Shown piece by piece: positions 49,315 through 59,436 of a DNA stretch of 64,000 nt (positions are counted from its first letter, which is position 1; every line of letters starts with the position of its first letter). The stretch lies in NCBI RefSeq assembly GCF_008329565.1, contig NZ_NPKT01000003.1, positions 248,001 through 312,000 on the forward strand, read 5' to 3'. Both the position numbers and the translations under genes were made by a program. The notes beneath the pieces were generated by a model, which saw only the letters and a program-made list of their open reading frames with translations, was not told the origin of the DNA and ran no database searches. The stretch is from Mycolicibacterium sp. P1-5 (GTDB lineage Bacteria > Actinomycetota > Actinomycetes > Mycobacteriales > Mycobacteriaceae).

Positions 49315-49874
49315 GCCGGGTAGCGCCGCTGGCCCAGCCGTGGAGTGACGCCGATGCCACCGATATCGGCAGCTGGGGACATCCCGACCGGACGTACGAA
49401 CCGCTGCTGCTGGTGCGCTGCCTGCAGCGCCATCCCGACATGGCGCGCAAGCTGCGCAAGATGGGCGAATCGCTCTACGTCGACACCAAGTTGCCACCGC
49501 GGGTCCGCACGATCGCGATCCTGCGGATCTGCGGGCTGGTCCGCTGCGCCTACGAATGGGGCGGGCAGGCCGCCTTCTGGGGTCCGATCGCCGGGGTGTC
49601 CGGTGAGGAGGCCGACGCGCTGGCCGTCCGCGACGCCGACGATCCGCGGTGGGGTGTCGAGGAGCGGGTGCTCATCGAGGCCGTCGACGAGCTGGAGCGC
49701 ACCGGGTCGTGGTCATCGTCGACGTGGGCCGCACTGGGCAGAAGCTTCGACGACGAGCAGCGGATGGAGCTGTTGATCGCCGTCGGCTGGTACCGGACCG
49801 TGTGCACGCTGTGCAACGGGCTGGACCTGCCAGCCGAGGGCTGGATGCGGAGCTGGCCTTCGTCAGCGCCGTGA
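49311..49874 (+). CDS. Carboxymuconolactone decarboxylase-family protein
   Basis: 187 residues, GTG start overlapping the deacylase stop (GTGA). CMD core: PPRVRTIAILRICGLVRCAY and VGWYRTVCTLCNGLDLP, with several cysteines, unlike the CMD protein next to ramB. It may be a peroxidase-like or lyase partner of the deacylase; inferred from coupling. The end overlaps the convergent SDR by 12 bases. Confidence 0.85.
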   Translation: MSRVAPLAQPWSDADATDIGSWGHPDRTYEPLLLVRCLQRHPDMARKLRKMGESLYVDTKLPPRVRTIAILRICGLVRCAYEWGGQAAFWGPIAGVSGEEADALAVRDADDPRWGVEERVLIEAVDELERTGSWSSSTWAALGRSFDDEQRMELLIAVGWYRTVCTLCNGLDLPAEGWMRSWPSSAP

Positions 49875-50687
49875 CGTGTCGCGCTTGAGCGCCGGGTGGC
49901 TCTTGGTGAGCAGGGGCAGCAGCACGCGGTGCGGCAGCGCCTGGAAGATCCGGGTGCTGATCACGTTTTGAATGCCGGCGATCACGTCCCCGCGGTCGCC
50001 GGCGAGTGCGTCGATACCGATTTTGGCGACGGTCCGCGACGGCATCCACATGAATTTCGGGAAGGCGTCGGCGAATTCGCGTTCGTCCATCCCGGCGGCG
50101 GTCAGGAATTCGGTACGTACCGGACCGGGGTGCAGCACCGCGGCGGTGACGCCGGTGCCGGCCAACTCCCCGCGAAGACCTGCGGTGAAGTAGCGGACGA
50201 ACGCCTTCGTGGCGCCGTAGCCTGCCTGGCCGGGGAAGGGCTGGAAGCCCGCCGTCGATCCGACGTTGAGGATCGCGCCGCGCCCGCGCGGCACCATCTG
50301 CTGTACGGCCCGAGAGGTGAGGTCGATGACGGCCTCGACGTTCACCCTCACTTGGGCGATCTCGTCGGCGACCGGCGCGGTGGCGACCGCCCCGACGACG
50401 CCGATGCCGGCGTTGTTGACCAGGATGTCGACGGTCAGTCCACGCCGTTCGACTTCGTCGAACAATGCGGCGCGGGCGTCGGCGTCGGCGACGTCTGCCG
50501 CGATGACCTCGACGCGGACCTGGTCGGCGAGTTCGGCGGCGAGCTCCCGGAGCTTGTCTTCGCGGCGGGCGACGAGCGTGACGCCGTGCCCGCGCGCAGC
50601 GAGTTCGCGGGCGAGGTCGGCGCCGATACCCGAGGAGGCCCCGGTGACGACGGCGGTGGACGTGGGTGACGGCGTAGGCAGCGGCAT
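49863..50687 (-). CDS. Short-chain dehydrogenase/reductase
   Basis: 274 residues from ATG 50685-50687. [33 protein letters not shown], catalytic Ser in NVGSTAGFQPF and YGATKAF as the Tyr-x3-Lys. Domain end FQALPHRVLLPLLTKSHPAL is the C-terminal extension of the YqjQ/DltE-like SDRs. A longer frame starts at 50750 but overlaps the divergent gene. Substrate unknown. Confidence 0.88.
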   Translation of the reverse strand: MPLPTPSPTSTAVVTGASSGIGADLARELAARGHGVTLVARREDKLRELAAELADQVRVEVIAADVADADARAALFDEVERRGLTVDILVNNAGIGVVGAVATAPVADEIAQVRVNVEAVIDLTSRAVQQMVPRGRGAILNVGSTAGFQPFPGQAGYGATKAFVRYFTAGLRGELAGTGVTAAVLHPGPVRTEFLTAAGMDEREFADAFPKFMWMPSRTVAKIGIDALAGDRGDVIAGIQNVISTRIFQALPHRVLLPLLTKSHPALKRDTSRR

Positions 50688-50748
50688 TTGCCTGGCAACC
50701 CTAGGGCACATGCCGGTATTCCCCACGCTTCGGCAGTATCGTCGGCGC

Positions 50749-51120
50749 ATGAGCGTGAAGGTGGACCTCGATCAGCTCGCCGGCACGCTGGGCGACTATC
50801 TGTTCGGCTATCTGATCACGGTCAGCGATGACCACCGCGCGCACACCGTGGCAGTGGATCCTCAGCTCGTGTCCGGTGTGCTCGACGTCGGCTCGGTGGG
50901 CAACAGCACGCGGCGCAATGCGCTCGCCCATCCCGACGTCACGGTGCTGTGGCCGCCCCGCGAGCCAGGCGGGTACAGCCTGATCGTCGACGGCCGCGGC
51001 GAGTTTGCCGACGAACGTTTGCGGGTGATCCCGCAGCGGGCCGTGTTGCATCGCCCGGCCGTGCCGGGTGCGCCGACGGCGTCCGGCTGCGGCGACGACT
51101 GCATCCCGCTGAGTGGCTAG
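50749..51120 (+). CDS. Pyridoxamine 5'-phosphate oxidase/FMN-binding split-barrel-like protein
   Basis: 123 residues from ATG 50749. Split-barrel pattern: LAGTLGDYLFGYLITVSDDH, VGSVGNSTRRNALAHPDVTV and a short C-terminal part with CGDDC. Shorter than PNPOx (about 210), like the small FMN/F420-binding members. It ends in CGDDCIPLSG, two cysteines. Function not assigned. The start is 61 bases from the divergent SDR. Its stop lies just before the left hairpin repeat. Confidence 0.7.
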   Translation: MSVKVDLDQLAGTLGDYLFGYLITVSDDHRAHTVAVDPQLVSGVLDVGSVGNSTRRNALAHPDVTVLWPPREPGGYSLIVDGRGEFADERLRVIPQRAVLHRPAVPGAPTASGCGDDCIPLSG

Positions 51121-51137
51121 CGACGGCCACACGCACC

Positions 51138-51191
51138 GAGTGTGCGGTTTCATCCGCAACACGCCGTCGCGCGCGGATAAATTCGCACACT
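51138..51191. repeat. Left 54-base hairpin repeat of the AbiEi-like element
   Basis: Contains two nested stems: GAGTGTGCG (51138-51146) with CGCACACTC (51184-51192), and ATCCGC (51152-51157) with GCGGAT (51173-51178). It aligns without gaps, in inverted orientation, with 52121-52174 at 43 of 54 positions. It overlaps the stop codon of the enclosed gene by one base. Confidence 0.88.
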
Positions 51192-52063
51192 CACCACGTG
51201 CGCGGACAGCCACGCGCCGTGAGTGCGGTACCAACTCGGTCGAGGAACACCCGCGGGTTGTTGTGCAGCATTGAGCTCGTCGCGCGTACATCAATCCAGC
51301 CGAGTTCCGGCAAACGTGCGTAGCGTTCAACGTCTTTCGATCGCTGTCGAGGGTCGGTCCAATGGTGGGCGCCATCAAAGTCGACACCGACTCGGTACTC
51401 CGGCCATCCCATGTCCAACCTGGCGACCACGAACCCCTCGTGGTCGCATACTCGAATTTGAGTTTGTGGACGCGGAAATCCACTGTTCACTAACAAGATT
51501 CGTGTGAGTGACTCGTACGGCGATTCGGATCCACCGTCGACCAGATGCAGCGCCGACCTCAGTTGCGTCAATCCGCGGACACCACTGTGCTGAGCCATCA
51601 CGGCATGGACGTCATCGATCTTTACGTCCGTGGCCTGCATAAGGGCGTCGATCCGTTGCACCGCCGTCTGGCAGTCCAGACGCCGACCGAGATCGAAAGC
51701 CGTCCGAGCGGGTGCGGTCACCGGCAGTCCGTGCGCTTCTTGAATTTCACTGGCCAACAACGTGTCCGAGTAGACGGCGATCAGTCGAGGCGGACGCCGA
51801 TTGGTGTGCACTAGTTCCGCAGCCGCGTCAGGATCGATCCACTTCGCTCCCCACAATGCTGACGCCGACAAACCGGCCAGCACGCCTCTGCGACGCGACC
51901 AGAGCCAGGCCGCGCGCGCTCGATCAATTGCCGAGAATTCGACGCCGCGTGGGGCCCACACGCCCGGATAGACCGCGGCATGGAAGCGCCTCAGCTCGCG
52001 GAAGGTGAGCGCCTCCGCCTCAAGCATCTCCTCCGCGATGAACGGCCAAGGAACAGTCCGCAT
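51191..52063 (-). CDS. AbiEi-antitoxin/DUF559-endonuclease-like protein
   Basis: 290 residues. The N-terminal part (about 1-160) looks like a winged-helix AbiEi-type domain with RRRGVLAGLSASALWGAKWI and PARTAFDLGRRLDCQTAVQR. The C-terminal part (about 185-290) has ARLDMGWPEYRVGVDFDGAH and ERYARLPELGWIDVRATSSM, the DUF559/very-short-patch-repair endonuclease-like pattern (D-x(n)-V-x-D-x-D/H). I see no AbiEii toxin gene next to it. It is flanked on both sides by inverted 54-base hairpin repeats. Confidence 0.75.
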   Translation of the reverse strand: MRTVPWPFIAEEMLEAEALTFRELRRFHAAVYPGVWAPRGVEFSAIDRARAAWLWSRRRGVLAGLSASALWGAKWIDPDAAAELVHTNRRPPRLIAVYSDTLLASEIQEAHGLPVTAPARTAFDLGRRLDCQTAVQRIDALMQATDVKIDDVHAVMAQHSGVRGLTQLRSALHLVDGGSESPYESLTRILLVNSGFPRPQTQIRVCDHEGFVVARLDMGWPEYRVGVDFDGAHHWTDPRQRSKDVERYARLPELGWIDVRATSSMLHNNPRVFLDRVGTALTARGCPRTW

Positions 52064-52120
52064 TCGCGAAGAGTGTCAGCACTCCGCGAAGTACACCTCG
52101 TCTGTCCACAGCCTGCCGCC

Positions 52121-52174
52121 AATGTGCGAATTGATACGCGAACCGCGGCGTGTTGCGTATGAAATCACACAGTC
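52121..52174. repeat. Right 54-base hairpin repeat of the AbiEi-like element
   Basis: Inverted copy of 51138-51191, 58 bases upstream of the gene start. Here the inner stem is ATACGC/GCGTAT (read on the minus strand), a compensatory C-to-A and G-to-T change against ATCCGC/GCGGAT in the left copy, so base pairing is kept. Confidence 0.88.
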
Positions 52175-52197
52175 GCGGTCCAGGGGCCGGGGATAGA

Positions 52198-52238
52198 CGA
52201 AAAAGCCCCGGCGTGCGGAGCACGCCGGGGCTTTTTCG
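52198..52238. terminator. Strong bidirectional terminator after groEL2
   Basis: A perfect 19-bp stem with a 3-base loop (52217-52219). The minus-strand reading ends in a GCTTTTTCG T-tract, 9 bases after the groEL2 stop, so it is an intrinsic terminator for groEL2; the A-tract on the other side lets it also act leftward-to-right. Confidence 0.95.
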
Positions 52239-52246
52239 TACTGGGA

Positions 52247-54012
<1,766 letters not shown>

Positions 54013-54020
54013 CCACATTC

Positions 54021-54047
54021 TTAGCACTCGACCTAGGCGAGTGCAAG
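54021..54047. promoter_or_regulatory. CIRCE element 2 (HrcA operator) of groEL2
   Basis: TTAGCACTC, nine bases, GAGTGCAAG: left half perfect, right half with two mismatches (AG for TA). It is 35 bases from CIRCE 1, about 3.3 helical turns, so two HrcA dimers could bind the same face. Confidence 0.88.
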
Positions 54048-54062
54048 AAGTGGATCAGCCGT

Positions 54063-54599
54063 TCACCCGGCGCGTAAACCGGCCACAATCACGTTCGTGA
54101 TCCGGTCGGCGACATCGTCGCCGTATTCCTGGCCGCTCTTACACACGACCAGCAGTGCCTTGAGTTCGGCGACGCCGACGTCGGCTCGTGCGGTGCCGGC
54201 CTCTTGCGCTGCCACCAGCATCTCGCCCAGCACCCCGAGGAACTCCGCCTCGGCGCCTGGCGCCGCAGAGTCGAGGTCGATGCCATACCTCGCCAGCGCC
54301 TCGACCATCCCGTGGTCGGCAGCACCCGAACGCACCATCTCGCGGAGGAATTCGAACAGCGCGGTGGAGGGATCAGCCGCAAGCAGTTCGCGCGCCCGCC
54401 CCACGACGAAACGCATCCGCTCGCCGACGACGGCCTCGAACAATGCTTCCTTGGTGGGAAAGTGGCGATACACCGTGCCTGCACCGACCCCGGCCCGGCG
54501 GGCGATCTCGTCGATCGGCACCGACAGTCCCTGCTCGGCGAAGACCTCGTAGGCGACCTGCAGCACTCGGGCGCGGTTGCGCGCCGCATCGGCCCGCAT
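54063..54599 (-). CDS. TetR-family regulator
   Basis: 178 residues from ATG 54597-54599. HTH at about 20-60 (VPIDEIARRAGVGAGTVYRH, then FPTKEALFEAVVGERM) and a typical ligand-binding helical domain (FEFLREMVRSGAADHGMVEA). It is divergent from the SDR gene at 54721, and the shared region holds the promoter and two direct repeats, so it is the likely repressor of the SDR. A longer frame to 54791 runs into the SDR and was rejected. Confidence 0.88.
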   Translation of the reverse strand: MRADAARNRARVLQVAYEVFAEQGLSVPIDEIARRAGVGAGTVYRHFPTKEALFEAVVGERMRFVVGRARELLAADPSTALFEFLREMVRSGAADHGMVEALARYGIDLDSAAPGAEAEFLGVLGEMLVAAQEAGTARADVGVAELKALLVVCKSGQEYGDDVADRITNVIVAGLRAG

Positions 54600-54635
54600 C
54601 GGCCGACAACTCAGACCCACCTCATACCTCCCGCG

Positions 54636-54666
54636 TTGACAAAGCGGGGCGCGCGTTCCGTATAGT
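54636..54666 (+). promoter_or_regulatory. SigA-type promoter of the SDR gene
   Basis: TTGACA (54636-54641), 19-base spacer, TATAGT (54661-54666): close to the vegetative -35/-10 consensus with a slightly long spacer, 54 bases before the GTG start. It is overlapped by the first direct repeat. Confidence 0.75.
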
Positions 54667-54697
54667 CGGATAAAACCGGGGCGCACGCTCCGTTTAG
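54645..54697. promoter_or_regulatory. Direct 21-base repeats, probable TetR operator
   Basis: CGGGGCGCGCGTTCCGTATAG (copy 1 at 54645-54665) recurs at 54677-54697 with three mismatches, 32 bases apart (three helical turns). Copy 1 covers the promoter spacer and -10; copy 2 lies downstream of the -10. This is a typical operator placement. Confidence 0.7.
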
Positions 54698-54720
54698 CCA
54701 GTCTAACCGAGGAGAACCGC

Positions 54721-55635
54721 GTGACCGCCTGGAATTTGACCGACATCCCGGACCAGACCGGCCGCACGGCCGTCATCACCGGCGCCAACACGGGGCTCGG
54801 CTACGAGACTGCGCGTGCACTTGCCGCCCGCGGCGCACGCGTCGTGCTCGCCGTCCGCAACCTCGACAAGGGCACGGCCGCGGCCGACCTGATCGCCCGC
54901 CGCTCACCACACGCCGAGGTCGGCGTTCAGGAACTGGACCTCACCTCACTGGCCTCGATCCGCAAGGCCGCCGAGGAGTTGCAGGCCCGTTACGACCGAA
55001 TCGACCTGCTGATCAACAACGCCGGCGTGATGATGACGCCGAAGGGGACCACCCAAGACGGATTCGAGCTTCAGTTCGGCACCAACCACCTCGGCCACTT
55101 CGCCTTCACCGGCCTGCTGTTGGACCGTCTGCTTGCCACCCCCAGCTCGCGCGTCGTGACCGTCAGCAGCAATGGCCATCGCCTCGGCAGCATCCGCTTC
55201 GACGATCTGCAGTCCGAGCGCAGCTACAAGAAGACCGCCGCCTATGGACAGTCGAAGCTGGCCAACCTGCTGTTCACTTACGAACTGCAGCGGCGACTGG
55301 CGGGAACGAACACAATCGCGGTCGCCGCGCATCCCGGCGCATCCGCGTCCGAATTGGGGCGGTACAACTCTGGCGCCTTCCGGTTGTTCGCGGGACTCCT
55401 GGAGCAGAGCACCGAGATGGGCGTGCTGCCGACCCTGCGCGCCGCCACCGACCCGAGCGCTCTCGGCGGCCAGTACTACGGACCCGATGGCCTCCTCCAG
55501 ATGCGCGGCTACCCCAAGGTGGTCGGCTCCAACGATCGCTCGCACGACGTTGCCGTCCAGCGGCGGTTGTGGAGCGTGTCCGAAGAGCTGACCGGCGTGA
55601 CTTACCCGACCGAACTCGAGCGCGCGCGCCCGTAG
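54721..55635 (+). CDS. SDR oxidoreductase, copy 1 (Rv0439c-like)
   Basis: 304 residues, GTG start with GAGGAG upstream. VITGANTGLGYETARALAAR, NNAGVMMTPKG, FELQFGTNHLGHFAFTGLLL, catalytic YGQSKLAN and ending SEELTGVTYP. It belongs to the WWOX/retinol-dehydrogenase-like SDR group. It is nearly a copy of the SDR at 62403-63323 (same FGTNHLGHFA, YGQSKLANL and GQYYGPDG motifs). Divergent from TetR. Confidence 0.92.
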   Translation: MTAWNLTDIPDQTGRTAVITGANTGLGYETARALAARGARVVLAVRNLDKGTAAADLIARRSPHAEVGVQELDLTSLASIRKAAEELQARYDRIDLLINNAGVMMTPKGTTQDGFELQFGTNHLGHFAFTGLLLDRLLATPSSRVVTVSSNGHRLGSIRFDDLQSERSYKKTAAYGQSKLANLLFTYELQRRLAGTNTIAVAAHPGASASELGRYNSGAFRLFAGLLEQSTEMGVLPTLRAATDPSALGGQYYGPDGLLQMRGYPKVVGSNDRSHDVAVQRRLWSVSEELTGVTYPTELERARP

Positions 55636-55655
55636 GGCCCAGGCACAATGTGGCT

Positions 55656-56144
55656 ATGTCGCTACACGTGCCGCCCTATCCCCCGCTGCGCTACGACGGC
55701 GATGGAGAAATCAGCGCCACCCTGCGGAAGGCCGACACCCCCGCCGATTTCGAAGTCGGTCCGGTCAAATACACCTACCTGGCCACCGAGAAATCGACCG
55801 GCGGAGACTTCGGTCTCTACCGGGTCGACCTCGGGCCCAAGGCGGGCGGACCCGGGCCGCACTTCCACAAGGCCATGTCCGAGTCGTTCTTCGTCCTGTC
55901 CGGCCGGATCGAGCTCTTCGACGGCAGTGACTGGAGCGTCGGCGAGCAAGGCGACTACCTTTATGTGCCACCCGGTGGCATCCACGGCTTCGGGAACCAG
56001 TCCGACGAGCCCGCCTCGATCTTGATGTTGTTTGCTCCCGGCGCACCCCGGGAGTTCTATTTCGAAGGCTTGCCCAAGCTCGGCGAGCTGACCGACGACG
56101 AACGCCGTGACTTCTTCATCCGCAACGACAACTTCTTGGTCTGA
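55656..56144 (+). CDS. Cupin-domain protein
   Basis: 162 residues from ATG 55656, 21 bases after the SDR stop. Cupin motif 1 GPHFHKAMSESFFVLSGRIE and motif 2 VPPGGIHGFGNQSDEPA. One conserved barrel; possible metal-binding His, Glu and His. Substrate unknown. Probably in the SDR operon under TetR control. Confidence 0.88.
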   Translation: MSLHVPPYPPLRYDGDGEISATLRKADTPADFEVGPVKYTYLATEKSTGGDFGLYRVDLGPKAGGPGPHFHKAMSESFFVLSGRIELFDGSDWSVGEQGDYLYVPPGGIHGFGNQSDEPASILMLFAPGAPREFYFEGLPKLGELTDDERRDFFIRNDNFLV

Positions 56145-56218
56145 CGACACGCCGGATCGAGGTGCGAATGCGGATCCGGTTGGGCTAGAGTCCATCTCGA
56201 CCGAGAGGAGTCCCAGGG

Positions 56219-57913
56219 GTGCGGGCAGTTGATGCGCCCAGCACCCAGGCATTACGGGGCTGGCAGCGACGGGCGTTGGTCAAGTATCTGGCCGCCAAGC
56301 CGCGCGATTTCCTCGCTGTCGCGACGCCCGGCGCCGGTAAGACCACCTTCGCCCTACGGATCGTCGCCGAACTTCTCGCCGAGGGCACCATCGAGGCCGT
56401 CACCATCGTCGTCCCCACCGAACACCTCAAGGTCCAGTGGGCCCAGGCCGCCGCCCGGCACGGCATCGCGCTGGATCCTCGGTTCTCGAACTCCAACTCG
56501 CAGACCTCCGCGGAGTACCACGGTGTCGTCGTCACCTACGCCCAGGTCGCCAGCCACCCGACTCGCCACCGAATCCGCACCGAGAACCGTAAAACTCTCG
56601 TCGTCTTCGACGAAATCCACCACGGCGGTGACGCGAAAACCTGGGGCGACGCGATCCGGGAGGCCTTCGACGACGCGACGCGCCGGCTGGCACTGACCGG
56701 GACCCCGTTCCGCAGCGACGACAGCGCCATCCCGTTCGTCACCTACGAGGCCGGGCCTGACGGGTTTGCCCGCTCCCAAGCCGACCACACCTACGGCTAT
56801 TCCGATGCTCTCGCCGACGGCGTCGTGCGACCGGTCATGTTCATGGCCTACTCCGGCGAGGCCCGTTGGCGCGACAGCGCCGGCGAAGAGCACGCGGCTC
56901 GCCTGGGTGAGCCGCTGACCGCCGAACAGACCGCGCGAGCCTGGAAGACCGCCCTCAACCCGGCGGGCGAGTGGATGCCCGCGGTGATCGCCGCGGCGGA
57001 CACCCGACTGCGCGGCCTTCGCGAACACGTGCCCGACGCCGGCGGCATGATCATCGCCTCCGATCAGACCGCCGCCCGCGCCTACGCCGATCTGCTGCTG
57101 AAGATCACCGGCGAGGCCCCTACCGTCGTGCTGTCCGACGACAAGGGCTCCTCGGATCGCATCTCGCAGTTCTCGGCCGGCACCTCGCGCTGGATGGTGG
57201 CCGTGCGCATGGTGTCCGAAGGCGTCGACGTGCCGCGGCTTGCGGTCGGTGTCTACGCCACCAGCGCATCAACCCCGCTGTTCTTCGCCCAGGCGATCGG
57301 CCGGTTCGTCCGATCGCGGCGGCCGGGCGAGACCGCATGCATCTTCCTGCCGTCGGTGCCGAACCTGCTGCTGCTCGCCAGCGAGATGGAAGCCCAGCGC
57401 AACCACGTGTTGGGCAAGCCGCACCGGGAGAATCTCGACGACGACCCGCTCGAGGCCGAGCTCGCCAAGCAGAACCGCGACGAGCCCGACGATGGCGAGA
57501 ACAAGATCGAGTACCTGGGCGCCGACGCCGAGCTCGACCAAGTCATCTTCGACGGGTCCTCGTTCGGGACGGCCACCCCCGCGGGCAGCGACGAGGAGGC
57601 CGACTACCTCGGCATCCCCGGCCTGCTCGACGCCGAGTCGATGCGAGATCTGTTGCGCCGCAGGCAAGAAGCGCAGATCGAAAAGCGCACCGCCAGTGGT
57701 GAGGTGCCCCGACTGACCACCCACGGCCAGTTACGTGATCTGCGCCGCGAGCTCAACGCCTTGGTGTCGCTGGCGCACCACCGAACCGGCAAGACGCACG
57801 GCCAGATTCACAACGAACTGCGCCGGGTCTGCGGCGGCCCTCCGGTCGCTGCCGCCACCACCGATCAGCTCAAGGCCCGCATCGAAGCCGTTCGCAGCCT
57901 CACCTCGTCATAA
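56219..57913 (+). CDS. DEAD/DEAH-box SF2 helicase
   Basis: 564 residues, GTG start with GAGGAG upstream. Motifs: Q-like ALRGWQRRALVKYL, I PGAGKTT (K41), Ia VPTEHLKVQW, II DEIHH (131-135), III LTGTPFR, V-like SEGVDVPRLAVG and VI QAIGRFVRSRRPGETA. A C-terminal region of about 150 residues (DDPLEAELAKQNRDEPDDGE onward) has no recognised domain. Translocation on DNA or RNA is likely; I see no adjacent nuclease or defence gene. Probably mycobacterial housekeeping helicase. Confidence 0.9.
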   Translation: MRAVDAPSTQALRGWQRRALVKYLAAKPRDFLAVATPGAGKTTFALRIVAELLAEGTIEAVTIVVPTEHLKVQWAQAAARHGIALDPRFSNSNSQTSAEYHGVVVTYAQVASHPTRHRIRTENRKTLVVFDEIHHGGDAKTWGDAIREAFDDATRRLALTGTPFRSDDSAIPFVTYEAGPDGFARSQADHTYGYSDALADGVVRPVMFMAYSGEARWRDSAGEEHAARLGEPLTAEQTARAWKTALNPAGEWMPAVIAAADTRLRGLREHVPDAGGMIIASDQTAARAYADLLLKITGEAPTVVLSDDKGSSDRISQFSAGTSRWMVAVRMVSEGVDVPRLAVGVYATSASTPLFFAQAIGRFVRSRRPGETACIFLPSVPNLLLLASEMEAQRNHVLGKPHRENLDDDPLEAELAKQNRDEPDDGENKIEYLGADAELDQVIFDGSSFGTATPAGSDEEADYLGIPGLLDAESMRDLLRRRQEAQIEKRTASGEVPRLTTHGQLRDLRRELNALVSLAHHRTGKTHGQIHNELRRVCGGPPVAAATTDQLKARIEAVRSLTSS

Positions 57914-57925
57914 CCTCTGTGGCGC

Positions 57926-58405
57926 TCAGGCCCGCACGAGCGCCAGCTTGGCCAAGTTGGCCAGCGAATTGTCCAGGTGCGACACCGGGAACGGCGGGAA
58001 CATGATGTTCTTCCGGATCTCCGGGGTCGCGCCTGACCAGTCGTAGGTCAGGGTGACGAGGGTCTGCTGGTCGCCGACGGGCTCGAGCTGGTAGTGCCAT
58101 GTCCAGCCGCCAAGCTCGATCCTGCCGTCCTCTTGCAGTCCGCCCGGAGCCCAGCCGATGGCGCGGTCAGGCTCGAGCGCGGTGACCTGGTTGGCCATTT
58201 CATAGTGCTTGTCGGGATGGTTGTCGTGGTACATCGCGATGCGGAAAACCTGTCCGACCTCGGTCAGCTCCCGCCCGTCGTCGAGCGGTTCCCGCACCCA
58301 GCCGGTGCCGTCGATGTCCCCGTGGGTTTTCGGATCGGCCAGCACCCCGAACACGGCGGCAGGGGGTGCGTCAACGGTGGTGGTCACAATCAGTATTTCG
58401 GTCAT
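57926..58405 (-). CDS. SRPBCC/polyketide-cyclase-like protein
   Basis: 159 residues. EILIVTTTVDAPPAAVFGVL at the N-terminus, IGWAPGGLQEDGRIELGGWT and a C-terminal helix. START-like fold that binds a hydrophobic ligand. Converges with the helicase 12 bases away. Function unknown. Confidence 0.85.
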   Translation of the reverse strand: MTEILIVTTTVDAPPAAVFGVLADPKTHGDIDGTGWVREPLDDGRELTEVGQVFRIAMYHDNHPDKHYEMANQVTALEPDRAIGWAPGGLQEDGRIELGGWTWHYQLEPVGDQQTLVTLTYDWSGATPEIRKNIMFPPFPVSHLDNSLANLAKLALVRA

Positions 58406-58442
58406 GCTCAGGTAGACCGGGGCGACCGGGAAAACTCATCGC

Positions 58443-59288
58443 TCAACAGCTTCCACGGTCGCTGCGCTCCAGCCCGCCGCAAAGCCCCAACAACCCAGGC
58501 AGGTCAGCGACCGAGTCGATCACGTGGTTGGGCTGCATCGCGAATTCGTCTGCTGCCCAACGGTCCAGGGTGTCCTGGCGGAACTTGCCGGTGCGCACCA
58601 GCACGCCGGTCATCCCGACCACCTGGGCGGCCAGCACGTCGTTATTGAGATCGTCGCCGACCATGTACATCTCCTCGGGGTCGACGCCGAGCCGGGCGGC
58701 CGAGGCGAGGAAGCCTGCCGGGGCGGGCTTGCCGACGGCGGTCACCTTGCGTCCGGAGGTCTCCTCCATACCGATCAGATACATGCCGGTGTCGATGCGC
58801 AGGCCCTCGGAAGTTGTCCACGCCGTGCTGCGGTGCATGGCGACGACCGGCACGCCCTGGGCCATCCACTCGTACACCCGGCTCAGTGTGCGGTGGCTGT
58901 ACTCCGGGCCGGCGCCGCCGAGCAGGATGACGTCGGGAACCTCAGAATCGGCGCCGCCGGCGCTTGAGTCGACGATGTCGATGCCCGGCATGTCGTCGGT
59001 GATCTGGCCGTTGTTGACCAGCAGGCAGCGGGCGTCGGGGTAGTTGGCCCGCACGTAGTCCGCGGTCAGCGCGGCCGCGGTGATCACCTCGTCGGGCCGC
59101 ACGTCGATTCCGGCGTCGCACAACGCCGATGCGATCTGCTGGCGGGTGCGTGTGGTGGTGTTGGTCAGGTAGGACCGCGCGATCTGGCGGTCGGCGAGCA
59201 CCGCCACCGCCTCGGCCGCGCCGGGGATCGGCTCCCACGAGGTCACCAAAACGCCATCGATGTCGAACAACACCCCACCGATAGCCAT
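58443..59288 (-). CDS. HAD-IIA family hydrolase (NagD-like)
   Basis: 281 residues. Nucleophile Asp in LFDIDGVLV (D9, D11), second motif YLTNTTTRTRQQI, Lys in VTAVGKPAP and final MVGDDLNNDVLAAQ. Phosphatase for a sugar or nucleotide phosphate, cytoplasmic; substrate not predictable. Divergent from TetR at 59437. Confidence 0.9.
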   Translation of the reverse strand: MAIGGVLFDIDGVLVTSWEPIPGAAEAVAVLADRQIARSYLTNTTTRTRQQIASALCDAGIDVRPDEVITAAALTADYVRANYPDARCLLVNNGQITDDMPGIDIVDSSAGGADSEVPDVILLGGAGPEYSHRTLSRVYEWMAQGVPVVAMHRSTAWTTSEGLRIDTGMYLIGMEETSGRKVTAVGKPAPAGFLASAARLGVDPEEMYMVGDDLNNDVLAAQVVGMTGVLVRTGKFRQDTLDRWAADEFAMQPNHVIDSVADLPGLLGLCGGLERSDRGSC

Positions 59289-59436
59289 ACGGCGACAGTA
59301 AACGGCAAACGAGGCAGCGCAACTCGGGGTACGCGGCCGACCGTTCGTCCAGGTGCTCGCTGCGGATGGTCACGGCATCGGCGACGGTGCAGGTCGTACC
59401 CCTCCCTCGGGCCGAGCGGCCGCTACCGTTGTGCCC

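Noticed and set aside
51121..52200. AbiE toxin-antitoxin pair
   Set aside because: Only the AbiEi-like gene is present; no AbiEii nucleotidyltransferase gene adjoins it.
56219..57913. Helicase as part of a defence island
   Set aside because: No nuclease, methylase or other defence gene is nearby; neighbours are metabolic.
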